64,000 nucleotides of DNA from Companilactobacillus jidongensis (lineage in GTDB: Bacteria > Bacillota > Bacilli > Lactobacillales > Lactobacillaceae): positions 1 to 64,000 of the forward strand of contig NZ_RHOP01000009.1 in NCBI RefSeq assembly GCF_003946575.1, read 5' to 3'. The position numbers and the translations under genes are program-made. Shown piece by piece: positions 41,729-50,939 of this stretch. Position 1 is the stretch's first letter. Each line of letters opens with the position of its first letter. A model generated the notes under the pieces. It had not been told where the DNA came from. It saw only the letters and a program-made list of their open reading frames with translations, and did no database searches.

Positions 41729-43567
41729 ATGAAGATAAACAATAAAATTACTATTATAGGTATATCCCTTTTTTCAACTATGGCTTTGCTGAACTCACAG
41801 GCTATTAGTGTTAAATCAGACAACAACAATGATAACAATTCAACATTGGTTACATCCAAAGATGATTCTTCAATTACAAAGGTTCCATTAATATTGAAAT
41901 CAGACGTGGGTAGTGACAATAAGGTATACGCACCTGAAGACACTCCAACTGAGTTAACTGGTGAATTTAATATTAGTAGTGATATTACTGAAGATGATCT
42001 ACCTAACAGTTTAAAAGAAATACCTGGCTACACTCTAAATTACATCAGTGATTCGAAAATAGATCTTGATGAGGATGGCAATGTCAAACCAATTGTAATC
42101 AATTACACCGCCAATAAAGATACACCATATACAATTACTTATATTGATAAAAACACTGGTGAAACAATTGGAACACATCATGCTAAAACAGGACTAATGG
42201 GAACTCAGTTTAATTACAGTCTAGATGTACTTACTGATGATGAAATTGCTCCAAATTTTAACGTATCAGAGTATCACACTGATAGTATCGAACCTAAAAA
42301 CACTTTAACTCAATATGATCAATCATTTACCGCATATGTAATCGATACAGAGCCAATAACGGCCACATTCATACAAACCAATAGCTCAGGTGAATTACTA
42401 TATCCGACTACAACAATAGTAAACTATCCAACAAATATCATGGGCGACACCATAGTCATCGACAGTAATACTTTGTCAATACCTGACGATCTTAGTATTG
42501 ACTGGGAAAAATCATTGTACACCGGAACACATGACGGACAAGGCGGCAGTTTAGGATTTGAATTTTTATTAAACAATGTACAGTCAACTGAAGATTTAGA
42601 TGAGTCGTGTAATTTTATAGATTTATTTAACACACTTGCTTTCAGCATAGATTCAGGTTCTTACGAACCAATGGACATGACTTTTAACATCGTTTACAAG
42701 ACCACAAAAAACACCATCAGCTATCAAACTTCCGACGGAACTGAAGTTGGAACTGGTTCAGCCGAAGACGGATTAGGACATACAATTTCCAATGACATAA
42801 TTTCATCACAACTACCAAAAGAATACAGACTGGTAGACGACAGTACCGAATATACTATTACCGATTCAACCGACCCAATTATTGTGCTAGTTCAAAAAGA
42901 TCAAAATTCAGGTGGATCAGGTAATGGTTCAGGATCTGGCTCAGGTTCAAATAACGGTGGCGATACCGATACAGGTTCGGAAGACAGTATTGAAAATATT
43001 GATAATACCATAAGCACCTACCCCGGTTCAGCACCGATAACTCTATATGACAATGATGGCAATGAACTCGATCAAGCTGTGGCACCAGGTTCGGATTGGT
43101 ATACTGACCAAAAGAAAACCGTTGGCGATAATATATTCTATCGTGTATCAACTAATACATGGGTCAATGCTAGTGATGCTTACATTTATTATGCCAATAA
43201 GGCGACTGTAAGGACTTACTCTGATTCAAACAAATCACTAACAACGGCTGATAATAAGACCGTAAATCGTGGAATCAAATCGGGAACAGATTGGTATAGT
43301 AATCGTTATGCATATTTCAACAATGAAAAACACTATCAAGTAGCGACAAACGAATGGGTTCATTCAGATGATATCTATGAATATCAATCAGCTTCTTCTA
43401 AAATTACTACAAATAAAGCAACAGAAACTTACGATGATCTAGGTAATAACATTAACACAATTGCAAATGCTTCAAGTTATTACACCGACAGAGTGGCTAC
43501 CATCAACGGGGTACAAATGTACCGCATAGCCACAAATGAATGGGTTCCTGTCTCAGACGTAAACTAA
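41729..43567 (+). CDS. Surface protein with MucBP-like and SLAP-like domains
   Basis: 612 residues from the ATG at 41729, with GAGGAGAGAAG upstream. Earlier in-frame codons have no site. Signal peptide about 1-27. A long Asp/Ser/Thr-rich region carries MucBP-like units (PYTITYIDKNTGETIGTHHA, later NTISYQTSDGTEVGTG). A Gly/Ser linker (GGSGNGSGSGSGSNNGG) separates them from three C-terminal SLAP-like modules ending in FYRVSTNTWVNASD, YQVATNEWVHSDD and YRIATNEWVPVSD. No LPXTG motif. Likely an adhesin held to the wall by its SLAP modules. The C-terminal design is shared with the protein at 45250. Confidence 0.83.
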   Translation: MKINNKITIIGISLFSTMALLNSQAISVKSDNNNDNNSTLVTSKDDSSITKVPLILKSDVGSDNKVYAPEDTPTELTGEFNISSDITEDDLPNSLKEIPGYTLNYISDSKIDLDEDGNVKPIVINYTANKDTPYTITYIDKNTGETIGTHHAKTGLMGTQFNYSLDVLTDDEIAPNFNVSEYHTDSIEPKNTLTQYDQSFTAYVIDTEPITATFIQTNSSGELLYPTTTIVNYPTNIMGDTIVIDSNTLSIPDDLSIDWEKSLYTGTHDGQGGSLGFEFLLNNVQSTEDLDESCNFIDLFNTLAFSIDSGSYEPMDMTFNIVYKTTKNTISYQTSDGTEVGTGSAEDGLGHTISNDIISSQLPKEYRLVDDSTEYTITDSTDPIIVLVQKDQNSGGSGNGSGSGSGSNNGGDTDTGSEDSIENIDNTISTYPGSAPITLYDNDGNELDQAVAPGSDWYTDQKKTVGDNIFYRVSTNTWVNASDAYIYYANKATVRTYSDSNKSLTTADNKTVNRGIKSGTDWYSNRYAYFNNEKHYQVATNEWVHSDDIYEYQSASSKITTNKATETYDDLGNNINTIANASSYYTDRVATINGVQMYRIATNEWVPVSDVN

Positions 43568-43599
43568 ATAAAGAACATGAAAAAGCAAGTTTAATCTAA

Positions 43600-43637
43600 A
43601 AGAGTCACACATTTACTAATTAAATGTGTGACTCTTA
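43600..43637. terminator. Bidirectional terminator
   Basis: AAGAGTCACACATTT and AAATGTGTGACTCTT pair perfectly between the convergent surface-protein and SDR genes. Confidence 0.85.
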
Positions 43638-43641
43638 TTTT

Positions 43642-44520
43642 TTATTTCATATATGATTGAATCTTATCCATGACTGAGTTCCAAACCAATTTTTCATTTT
43701 CCAATGAATAATAACGTTCACTAGGCTTTTGTTCTTTTGAATTACCAAAAAATTTACCAGAAACTCCCTCAACATCTGGCGATGTGGCAAGATATATATC
43801 GGTCGATGCACCCTGCTCAGGTGTTGAAGCAAAATATGCGGCTAATTTAGTTCCAGCAATTTTATAAACCAAGTTAATCCAAAATCCTTTGTCGCCTGAT
43901 TGACCAAAGGCTGTCGCAACCATTCCTGGATGAGATACATTGATCGTCACATTATTGATCCCACGACTTTGTAAAATTCTTGATTGACGGCGAGCTATCC
44001 AAATCATGTATAGTTTTGAAATATTATATTTACGTTGACCGCCATAATTTCCTGTTAAATTAAGATCACCCATATCTGGTCTCCCAGACATTCTATGCGC
44101 AGCAGAAGAAGTGTAGATTACACGTGCAGAAGCACTCTTTTTCAAAGAATCCATTAATAGATCCGTCAATAATAATGGTGAATAGACATTTAATGTCAAT
44201 GTATTATCAACCCCATCTGAATTTTGTCCACTGTCATTACTTAATACTGCACCCGCATTATTAACTAATACATCCAAGTGATCATAACGTTTCTTAAATG
44301 CCTCGGCCATATTCTTAATATCTTCAAACGAGAATAAATCAGCTAGTAAGTATTCAATATCATTGTTTCCTGTAATTTGTTTAATTTCCTCAACAACGTG
44401 CTGAGTTTTTACTTCATTGCGACCATGAATAATGACCTTCATACCATTTTTTGCCAAGCCTATTGCAACATGCTTACCTATTCCACCAGTTGCTCCTGTG
44501 ATTAATGCAATTTTTTTCAT
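43642..44520 (-). CDS. SDR oxidoreductase, retinol-dehydrogenase-like
   Basis: 292 residues. ITGATGGIGKHVAIGLAKNG is the cofactor loop, LDVLVNNAGAVLSND the second landmark, YTSSAAHRMSG and YNISKLYMIW the catalytic Ser and Tyr-Lys. The extended C-terminus (AAYFASTPEQGASTDIYLAT) is typical of WW/retinol-dehydrogenase-like SDRs. Divergent in control from a TetR gene just upstream on the same strand: both carry GAATGnTCnTTC dyads before them. Substrate unknown. Confidence 0.85.
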   Translation of the reverse strand: MKKIALITGATGGIGKHVAIGLAKNGMKVIIHGRNEVKTQHVVEEIKQITGNNDIEYLLADLFSFEDIKNMAEAFKKRYDHLDVLVNNAGAVLSNDSGQNSDGVDNTLTLNVYSPLLLTDLLMDSLKKSASARVIYTSSAAHRMSGRPDMGDLNLTGNYGGQRKYNISKLYMIWIARRQSRILQSRGINNVTINVSHPGMVATAFGQSGDKGFWINLVYKIAGTKLAAYFASTPEQGASTDIYLATSPDVEGVSGKFFGNSKEQKPSERYYSLENEKLVWNSVMDKIQSYMK

Positions 44521-44544
44521 CTTTATCTCTCCTTCAATAATAAA

Positions 44545-44558
44545 AGAATGTTCGTTCT
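44545..44558. promoter_or_regulatory. TetR operator candidate before the SDR gene
   Basis: AGAATGTTCGTTCT, an imperfect palindrome of GAATGnTCnTTC form, 25 bases upstream of the SDR start. The same core is repeated before the TetR gene at 45168. Confidence 0.5.
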
Positions 44559-44576
44559 AAAATAATTCAATTTAAA

Positions 44577-44597
44577 AGCACTCGATTATCGAGTGCT
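44577..44597 (-). terminator. Terminator overlapping the TetR stop codon
   Basis: AGCACTCGA-TTA-TCGAGTGCT followed by T residues on the minus strand. It overlaps the last bases of the TetR gene. Confidence 0.75.
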
Positions 44598-45156
44598 ATG
44601 CTTTAATGGCATCCCAACACATTTTAAAAACCACATCAAAATCAACATTAGTCATAGATGATTCTTTATAAATTTGTGCTATTGGATACATGCAAAAACT
44701 AATCAACAAATTTGCATCTGTCTTCTTCAAAATTCCTTCTGAAATTCCTTTTTCGAACACATCATATACTGGTTTACCCCGTTTAGCTAAATCCTTTCGA
44801 ACCGATAATGGTGTCATCACAGGTGAGGTGCCAGCTTGTTCCAAAAAATTAAAGTAGTCATTATTATCTTGAATAAAGGACAAAATATTTTGACAGAATT
44901 TCATAATCATCTTTTTTACCGGTTGATCACTGGTCAAATTATTTGAACAAGCAATCAACATTGCTTGCTTGACTTCAGAATAAACTTTCTGGAACATATC
45001 CTCCTTATTCTCATAGTAAATATAGAGTGTCGATGCGGAAACACCGGCAGACTTTGCTATTTTTGACATAGACACACTGACAAAACCAACTTCGTTAATT
45101 TGTTGGATTATTGCCTTTTGAATTGCTTCTTTTTTTTGTTCATCTTTCATTCTCAT
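44596..45156 (-). CDS. TetR-family regulator
   Basis: About 186 residues from the ATG at 45156. An ATG 21 bases earlier (45177) sits inside a palindrome, and neither has a strong site, so the start is uncertain. The HTH reads FVSVSMSKIAKSAGVSASTL, followed by YIYYENKEDMF. A helical effector domain follows. Its own upstream palindrome and the one before the adjacent SDR gene share GAATGnTCnTTC, so it probably represses both itself and the SDR. Confidence 0.82.
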   Translation of the reverse strand: MRMKDEQKKEAIQKAIIQQINEVGFVSVSMSKIAKSAGVSASTLYIYYENKEDMFQKVYSEVKQAMLIACSNNLTSDQPVKKMIMKFCQNILSFIQDNNDYFNFLEQAGTSPVMTPLSVRKDLAKRGKPVYDVFEKGISEGILKKTDANLLISFCMYPIAQIYKESSMTNVDFDVVFKMCWDAIKA

Positions 45157-45167
45157 AAGTTTATAAT

Positions 45168-45179
45168 GAATGCTCATTC
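45168..45179. promoter_or_regulatory. TetR operator candidate before the TetR gene
   Basis: GAATGCTCATTC, five-base arms around CT. Same core as the site at 44545. Confidence 0.5.
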
Positions 45180-45212
45180 TTTTATTGTCAACTGTTTTAT
45201 TTCTTAAACATA

Positions 45213-45241
45213 AAAATAGCCGATCTCACGATCGGTTATTT
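45213..45241 (-). terminator. Terminator of the large surface-protein gene
   Basis: AAATAgCCGATC pairs with GATCGGTTATTT around TCAC, with one G-U pair. It lies nine bases after the stop. Confidence 0.7.
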
Positions 45242-45249
45242 CTGTATCA

Positions 45250-47898
45250 TTATTGAATTTTAACTGCATCTGCACGGACGAATTCATCAGTAGCAACACG
45301 ATAATATTCAACGCCATCAATATTCACAGTTCTATCTGTTTTATAGACCCCGTTTGTTGGTAAATTATCTACTAAAAGATTTCCATGTTCATCGTACAAA
45401 TTAGTTTGTTGAGTAGTATCGACCAAAGTTTCATCGTACTCATATTCATAAACTTGATCAGCACTAACGAACTCATTAGTTGCCACTCGGTAATACTTTG
45501 AACCATTAATAATTGCCGTTCTGTCAGATTTCCAATCGGTTCCAGACTTCAAGGCTCGATTCAAAGTTTTCCCTTCAGCATTTAATAAAATACCGTCGAT
45601 GCTTTGATATACACGCACATATGACTTGTCAGCTGCATAGATGTATACATCATCTGCCTTGACCCACTGATTAGCGCCAACACGATAGTATGTTACACCA
45701 TCAAGTACTAATTTCTTGTCATTCTTCCAACCCGTATCTGGTGCTAATGTTTTACCATCCAAAACATTACCATCCGTATCATACAATTGTGCAGCTGGCT
45801 GATCCTTGAATGTAGAAACAGTTTGATCGACTGAGGTTACCACGCCAGCATCAGTATTAGTATCAGTTCCTGAGCCTGATCCAGAACCTGAGCCACCAGT
45901 ATTCGTCTCAGGTTTATAAACAGCTGTAATTGAAACAAGATGTGTGGGATCAGGAGTCCTAGGGAAGGCATACCCGATCCATCCCGCAATGTCCTCTGAT
46001 AAGTCTTGCAATGTTGCACCAGATGATACGTATAATTGGTTATATTTTGCCACATCACTGTTAATCAAATCGGTTAAGCTAATATTATTAATTTCATTAT
46101 ACGTAGGATCATCAGTATCAATACCAAATAGATCGGCTAATCCCGTAATTGTTGTTTTGTCAGGATTCAATTCTCTATTGGCTTCGAAGTTACTCATTGT
46201 TACTTTATTGTCACTGGTATCTGTATAACTTGGATTTGGAGCATTCAATAACGATTCAATTTCTGAAGTTTTAATAACTTTCCCATTTTCTTCTTCTTCG
46301 GTTATATCGACATAAGCTGGATCAATTGCGGGAACTATTACTTGTACAATTGGCGTCTTACCAGCTGAATATTCGGGAGTAATCACGCTATTGTGGATGT
46401 CGTCAAGGGCATCCCCAACACTAACAAATCCAGGCATTGGTTTAAATTGATTCCCCCAATTTGTTGTTATTATTACTGCCTTACCCTCAACACCTGTGAC
46501 CAAACTACCACTTGTATCAATCTGACTATCATTTGCATTTTTTGCATTATACATTAAGTCAATTTGAAACGTTACCATGTGTTTTTTATTCAAGATCCAA
46601 GTTGTACTAGTTCCATTTGTTCCATCGTACAAATTTTCTAAGTCTGAACTAGAAAGCCATCTGCTGGAATCGGATTCATCTATCCAGCCATTTGCACCCA
46701 AAGCCGCTCCATCAGTATCAGTCCCTACCCATGCGTCACCTATAGATGAACCTTTTATTGCGTCATCGTTATTCAACGTAATTGACTCCAATCCAACAGT
46801 ACCATTCAACATGAAATGCGCACCCATACTAGTCAAATATGGTACAGCCGAACGCATATTGGTATGAGTCAAATCCAAACTGCTTAGGCTTGAACAACTC
46901 ATAAACATTTCCGAAAAGTTGTTTACATTAGTAGTATTCAATCCTGATAAATCAACGCCAGTAAGTGCACTACAACGTACGAACATGTCTTGTATGTCAG
47001 ATACGTTGGGAACTGTGAAACCACCCATAGTAATGGTTGCTAGCTTTGCATCATTGGCAAACATGTATTGCAGATCAGTCGGTGAATCGACTGTTGTTTT
47101 GAAATTTGAAATGTCAATATTAGTTAAACTGGTACAATTATTAAACATATATGAGTAATTAGTAACATTAGAGGTATCCAGATTATTTAAACCAGTAATG
47201 GTTGTTAGGTTAGTAAAACCATTGAATAGATTCTTCAAGCTTGACCCTGCAGTTACTTTATCCGCAAAATCAACTTTTGTCGTGGTGTCTTTGTATGCAG
47301 CAAGTGGACTGTTACCTGATGCATCTGATTCCAGTGTGCCACCACTAATTGTCAATATTCCATTGTTTGAAGTAATGTTAGCTGCTTGTGCACTTGCGTT
47401 TTCCGTAACAGGACTAACGAGAGATGCAGTTTGTGATGGTGTACTGTCATTTTCATTTTGTCCAGCTGTTGATGCGACAGGAGTCTGAACACTTCTTTGT
47501 GTTTGAACTCCTTGTGTCATTGTGTCAGCTGGTTTTGTATCAGAACTATCATTTTCAACTGAAGAATTACTATTATTCAAATTTTTAGTATCTGAGCCAC
47601 TCGTTGACCCTTGAGGTTGTGTTTGAGTGTCCGTGTTTGTCTGATTCTGTGACTGAGTTTTTGCGGTGTCATCAGTATTATCTGGATCCCCGCTATCATC
47701 AGTCTTAGAGTCAGCAACTAATGCTTGCTGTGAATTATCGGTGATACTTGCTTTGACTGTTGTCAAATTAGTCGCACCAAAAAGTAATGCCCCACCTACA
47801 ATAGATAGCGTAGATGCAACCACCCAATTTTTGCCTGACTTATAAAGTTTCTTGCGAATAACTGCGTTAGGACTTCTTTTTAATTGTAAAAATCTCAT
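45250..47898 (-). CDS. Large surface protein: KxYKxGKxW signal, BspA-like repeats, SLAP modules
   Basis: 882 residues from the ATG at 47898. A GTG three codons earlier is too close to GGGG. The KxYKxGKxW-type signal is KLYKSGKNWVVASTLS. A Ser/Thr/Asn/Gln-rich stalk (about 60-180) looks like a glycosylated region. BspA/DUF285 leucine-rich repeats follow (about 215-350: LDTSNVTNYSYMFNNCTSL and similar). A mixed domain, a Gly/Ser linker and three SLAP-like C-terminal modules (YYRVGANQWVKADD, YYRVATNEFVSADQ, YYRVATDEFVRADA) complete it. KxYKxGKxW signals usually mark proteins exported by the accessory SecA2 system and glycosylated. No LPXTG. Probably an adhesin. Confidence 0.87.
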   Translation of the reverse strand: MRFLQLKRSPNAVIRKKLYKSGKNWVVASTLSIVGGALLFGATNLTTVKASITDNSQQALVADSKTDDSGDPDNTDDTAKTQSQNQTNTDTQTQPQGSTSGSDTKNLNNSNSSVENDSSDTKPADTMTQGVQTQRSVQTPVASTAGQNENDSTPSQTASLVSPVTENASAQAANITSNNGILTISGGTLESDASGNSPLAAYKDTTTKVDFADKVTAGSSLKNLFNGFTNLTTITGLNNLDTSNVTNYSYMFNNCTSLTNIDISNFKTTVDSPTDLQYMFANDAKLATITMGGFTVPNVSDIQDMFVRCSALTGVDLSGLNTTNVNNFSEMFMSCSSLSSLDLTHTNMRSAVPYLTSMGAHFMLNGTVGLESITLNNDDAIKGSSIGDAWVGTDTDGAALGANGWIDESDSSRWLSSSDLENLYDGTNGTSTTWILNKKHMVTFQIDLMYNAKNANDSQIDTSGSLVTGVEGKAVIITTNWGNQFKPMPGFVSVGDALDDIHNSVITPEYSAGKTPIVQVIVPAIDPAYVDITEEEENGKVIKTSEIESLLNAPNPSYTDTSDNKVTMSNFEANRELNPDKTTITGLADLFGIDTDDPTYNEINNISLTDLINSDVAKYNQLYVSSGATLQDLSEDIAGWIGYAFPRTPDPTHLVSITAVYKPETNTGGSGSGSGSGTDTNTDAGVVTSVDQTVSTFKDQPAAQLYDTDGNVLDGKTLAPDTGWKNDKKLVLDGVTYYRVGANQWVKADDVYIYAADKSYVRVYQSIDGILLNAEGKTLNRALKSGTDWKSDRTAIINGSKYYRVATNEFVSADQVYEYEYDETLVDTTQQTNLYDEHGNLLVDNLPTNGVYKTDRTVNIDGVEYYRVATDEFVRADAVKIQ

Positions 47899-47990
47899 AT
47901 TATTCACGTCCCCTTTTTGTATCTATTGTATATCAATCTAATGTAAAAATGAGTACCGTTTTCATAATTATGGCATATATTTTAAACAAT

Positions 47991-48036
47991 AAAAAATGAT
48001 ATCTGCAGACTTCATAATCGCAAATATCATTTTTTA
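47991..48036 (-). terminator. Terminator of the esterase operon
   Basis: AAAAAATGATAT-TGC pairs with GCA-ATATCATTTTTT just past the stop at 48040. Confidence 0.75.
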
Positions 48037-48039
48037 ATT

Positions 48040-49077
48040 TTATAATCTCTTGGCACATTCATAGATAGCATCTTCACTAGCGGCTGCTTTGCCGACTAGA
48101 TTCAAGAATGCATGTGACATACCGCCATAGCGGATATATGTGGCATCACAACCTGCCATGCCTAATTTTTCAATGAATGCTTCATCTTGCAAACGGAATG
48201 GATCATATTCACCCGTCAATACTGTAACTTTCTTAAAGAGCGATGCATCACAGAACATTGGTGAAACTATCGGTGCATTAAGATTTATATCTTGTTCAGG
48301 TAAATATAACTCCGTCATTTTTTTGTCCAATTGCTTGAAGACTTCGTAACTTGCATGCAGCACATCACGTTGTTCATCAATAATTGGAATACGTGAATCA
48401 TCCCATAGTCCGCCTTCAAGATCTGAACCATGAATTATTGTTGGGTAGAATAGTAGCTGACTGGATATATCACATATCCCCATATAATGACTTAGCTGAC
48501 TCAATCCCAATGCCATGGAACCCCCGGCGGAATCCCCTGCAAGTGTAATATCATGTTTTGTTTTTACAACCAACGATAATACTGAGAGGCAATCCCAGAG
48601 TCCAAACGGATATGGATTTTCTGGAGCCAATCCATAATCAACTGTGTAAATAGTGCCATTGAATCTCGTTGCCAAAAGTCTCAGCGGAATTAATGAATCT
48701 TCTGCACTACCACCATAATATGCGCCACCATGGATGTATATAAGTGCACGATTATTATCTTCACAGCCCTTCTTATATATTCTCAGATAGCGGACCTTAC
48801 GTCCCAATTCATACGAATAACGAGAATCTACACAGATATTTGGATATTGCATCTCAGGAATCGGTGCTGGTTCTGTACCTGCACGAAGTACTGTCAAGTC
48901 ATTGGATAATACTGGATTATCAACAATTCCCTTCAAGTCATTCCATGTATTGGTCTCATACGAGTGAGCATCTACACGATCCTTAATGACCATATTTACA
49001 TCCTCTAAGCGCGGAACTTCGACTGGTTCAACACGTTTAAGACGATTCAATTCTGTCAAATAATTACTTGTGATCAT
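48040..49077 (-). CDS. Alpha/beta hydrolase (hormone-sensitive-lipase type esterase)
   Basis: 345 residues. IYIHGGAYYGGSAED is the HGG oxyanion motif. TLAGDSAGGSMALGL contains the Ser nucleophile. TGEYDPFRLQDEAF and YGGMSHAFLNL hold the Asp and His. Family IV esterases hydrolyse acetyl or short acyl esters. It follows the GPH symporter gene by 25 bases, so the two may import an acylated glycoside and trim it. Substrate unknown. Confidence 0.86.
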   Translation of the reverse strand: MITSNYLTELNRLKRVEPVEVPRLEDVNMVIKDRVDAHSYETNTWNDLKGIVDNPVLSNDLTVLRAGTEPAPIPEMQYPNICVDSRYSYELGRKVRYLRIYKKGCEDNNRALIYIHGGAYYGGSAEDSLIPLRLLATRFNGTIYTVDYGLAPENPYPFGLWDCLSVLSLVVKTKHDITLAGDSAGGSMALGLSQLSHYMGICDISSQLLFYPTIIHGSDLEGGLWDDSRIPIIDEQRDVLHASYEVFKQLDKKMTELYLPEQDINLNAPIVSPMFCDASLFKKVTVLTGEYDPFRLQDEAFIEKLGMAGCDATYIRYGGMSHAFLNLVGKAAASEDAIYECAKRL

Positions 49078-49102
49078 AATGTCCTCCCTAATAATTTATT
49101 AA

Positions 49103-50479
49103 TTATGCTTCAGCAACTTTTGCGTGATCCTTTTTTGCTTTTGCTTCAGCCATTTCTTTCTTTTCGTTCAAGTTATAGAACACGAGAATTATCATAATCA
49201 ATACGGCTAATATAATTGGAAGCCAGACAAAGTTAATATCGATAGCCAATTGAGCTTTGGCAGCTTGTGTCTTAGCTGTAGACTGAAAACCTCCCCACGT
49301 TAAGATCCAACCTGATAGAGCACCACCAATACCCATACCAATCTTAGCTCCAACAACAGGAACTGATGATAAGAATCCTGGTTCTTCAATGTGCAAATGT
49401 GTTCTTGCATACTCAACCGTGTCCGCAATCATAACAAAGGCGATTGTGAAGACTGAACCCATGGCAATCATGGTAATACCATTACCGATGAATAATAGTG
49501 GTAGGTTCTGTGATTTTTGACCGAGAGGCATGAGAATCTCACCAATAATGAAGACAACTAGTGATACATCCATAACATCACGGTTCTTGAATTTCTTTGA
49601 AAGGATCGGAGCAAGCAAGTTACCAGGTACAGCAAAGATCGTCATACCTAAGAACAAACCAACAATTGCTGGGCTCTTATAAACATAGTTAATGTAGAAA
49701 ACACCTGAGGCCATTCTTACTACCCAGAATGTTTGGATACAGATAAAACTCAATGTGAGAATTACCCAAGGACGATTCTTAAAGGCACCTTTGAATGATT
49801 CTTTGACTGATAAATGTCCTTTAATCTCCTCTTGGCCATCTTCGTCACTAATATCTCTTTCTCTTAAATTCAAGAATGCAAGGAAGAAACATGCAGCGAT
49901 TACTAATCCAACAACAGCGCCCCAAATCGCGAAACCTGTTTGTTGATTCTTACCACCAAAAAAACTAACCATTGGTAGTGTGACAGCACCGATAACAGCT
50001 GTACCAGTATTTGTCAGAACCATTCTGGCAGATGCTAGATTAGCACGCTCGTCGGCATCATTTGTTAAACTTGGCAAGATAGCAGTAATAGGTGTATTAG
50101 ATCCTGAATAAATCAAACTGAATATTGTATATATAACACTGATCCAGATCATTTGAATAGTCTTATTGCCACCAAATGATGGATTGAAGAATAATAGAAA
50201 TGCAAGAATTCCTAATGGAATACCAAACCATAGGAAGTATGGTCTTGCCTTACCATATTTAGAATGAGTATGATCAATTAAAAAACCGAAGAACATTCCA
50301 TCGAAGGCATCAACGAAACGAACTAACAAGAATAATGTTCCGACAAATGCAGCTGATATTCCGAGAACAGTCGTGTAATAAAATAATAGATACAAACCGA
50401 CCATTTGCCAGATTAAATTTCCAGCCATATCAGTCATTCCATAGAATATACGTTGTTTCCATAGCTGTAACTTGTTCAT
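49103..50479 (-). CDS. GPH-family sugar:cation symporter
   Basis: 458 residues, 12 hydrophobic segments. RIFYGMTDMAGNLIWQMV at the start and the DHTHSKYGKARPYFLWFGIP loop are diagnostic of the glycoside-pentoside-hexuronide family (MelB/LacS-like without IIA). NAYVYKSPAIVG is the type seen in oligosaccharide members. It imports a sugar with Na+ or H+. The first gene of an operon with the esterase. A TGTTTAAACA palindrome and a cre-like site lie upstream, so it probably shares a regulator with the PTS/GH65 pair. Confidence 0.87.
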   Translation of the reverse strand: MNKLQLWKQRIFYGMTDMAGNLIWQMVGLYLLFYYTTVLGISAAFVGTLFLLVRFVDAFDGMFFGFLIDHTHSKYGKARPYFLWFGIPLGILAFLLFFNPSFGGNKTIQMIWISVIYTIFSLIYSGSNTPITAILPSLTNDADERANLASARMVLTNTGTAVIGAVTLPMVSFFGGKNQQTGFAIWGAVVGLVIAACFFLAFLNLRERDISDEDGQEEIKGHLSVKESFKGAFKNRPWVILTLSFICIQTFWVVRMASGVFYINYVYKSPAIVGLFLGMTIFAVPGNLLAPILSKKFKNRDVMDVSLVVFIIGEILMPLGQKSQNLPLLFIGNGITMIAMGSVFTIAFVMIADTVEYARTHLHIEEPGFLSSVPVVGAKIGMGIGGALSGWILTWGGFQSTAKTQAAKAQLAIDINFVWLPIILAVLIMIILVFYNLNEKKEMAEAKAKKDHAKVAEA

Positions 50480-50569
50480 AGTATTTCCTCCTTCTGATAG
50501 ACAAGATATTGATAATTTATTTTTTGATTATCAATATCTTGATATCTTTTTCATCTATATTATATATCC

Positions 50570-50579
50570 TGTTTAAACA
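50570..50579. promoter_or_regulatory. TGTTTAAACA operator, copy 4
   Basis: The same perfect 10-bp palindrome as the three in the PTS/GH65 spacer, here about 91 bases before the GPH start codon. Confidence 0.65.
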
Positions 50580-50633
50580 AATGCAAAACAAAAAGCGTAA
50601 TTATTTTTTACAAAAGTTGAGTTTTTGTTGATA

Positions 50634-50647
50634 TAACAGCGTTTACA
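50634..50647 (-). promoter_or_regulatory. cre-like CcpA site before the GPH operon
   Basis: On the minus strand TGTAAACGCTGTTA matches the cre consensus TGWAANCGNTNWCA at 13 of 14 positions. Confidence 0.5.
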
Positions 50648-50902
50648 CAAATATTTTAGTAAACAAATAATTTGCTTTGAACTATACAGAAAGTAAATAT
50701 GACTGAAGAATTGGTTAATCAAACTTTCTTCACAATTAATTAATACTTATTACTTATTTATTCAATAATTTTTTCATACTTCAGCACTACTATATATACA
50801 TAATCAAATACGAAAGATATTTGGTTATCCTCCCCCGTAACACAAAAATTATTTTTGATACCAGTAAGGATTGATGTCAATGAAGATGAATTTAAAATAG
50901 TA

Positions 50903-50932
50903 AACCCCAGTGGAATAGCTGTCCACTGGGGT
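50903..50932 (-). terminator. Terminator of the HAD phosphatase gene
   Basis: AACCCCAGTGGA and TCCACTGGGGTT pair perfectly around a 6-7 base loop, next to the stop at 50940. Confidence 0.85.
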
Positions 50933-50939
50933 TCTTTGT

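Larger units (their letters stand above)
50480..50939. other. Intergenic region upstream of the GPH operon
   Basis: 460 AT-rich bases. The operator copy and cre-like site listed separately are near 50570-50647. The remainder contains only short, start-poor reading frames (for example about 14 codons from 50699), none with a ribosome site that I would call a gene. A hairpin (50903-50932) ends the region. Confidence 0.6.

Noticed and set aside
45944-47488. Long plus-strand open frames opposite the large surface-protein gene
   Set aside because: They are shadows of the biased Ser/Thr/Asn codons of the real gene and have no ribosome sites.
50699-50900. Short open frames in the gap before the GPH operon
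   Set aside because: They lack ribosome sites, are very short and look like no known protein.
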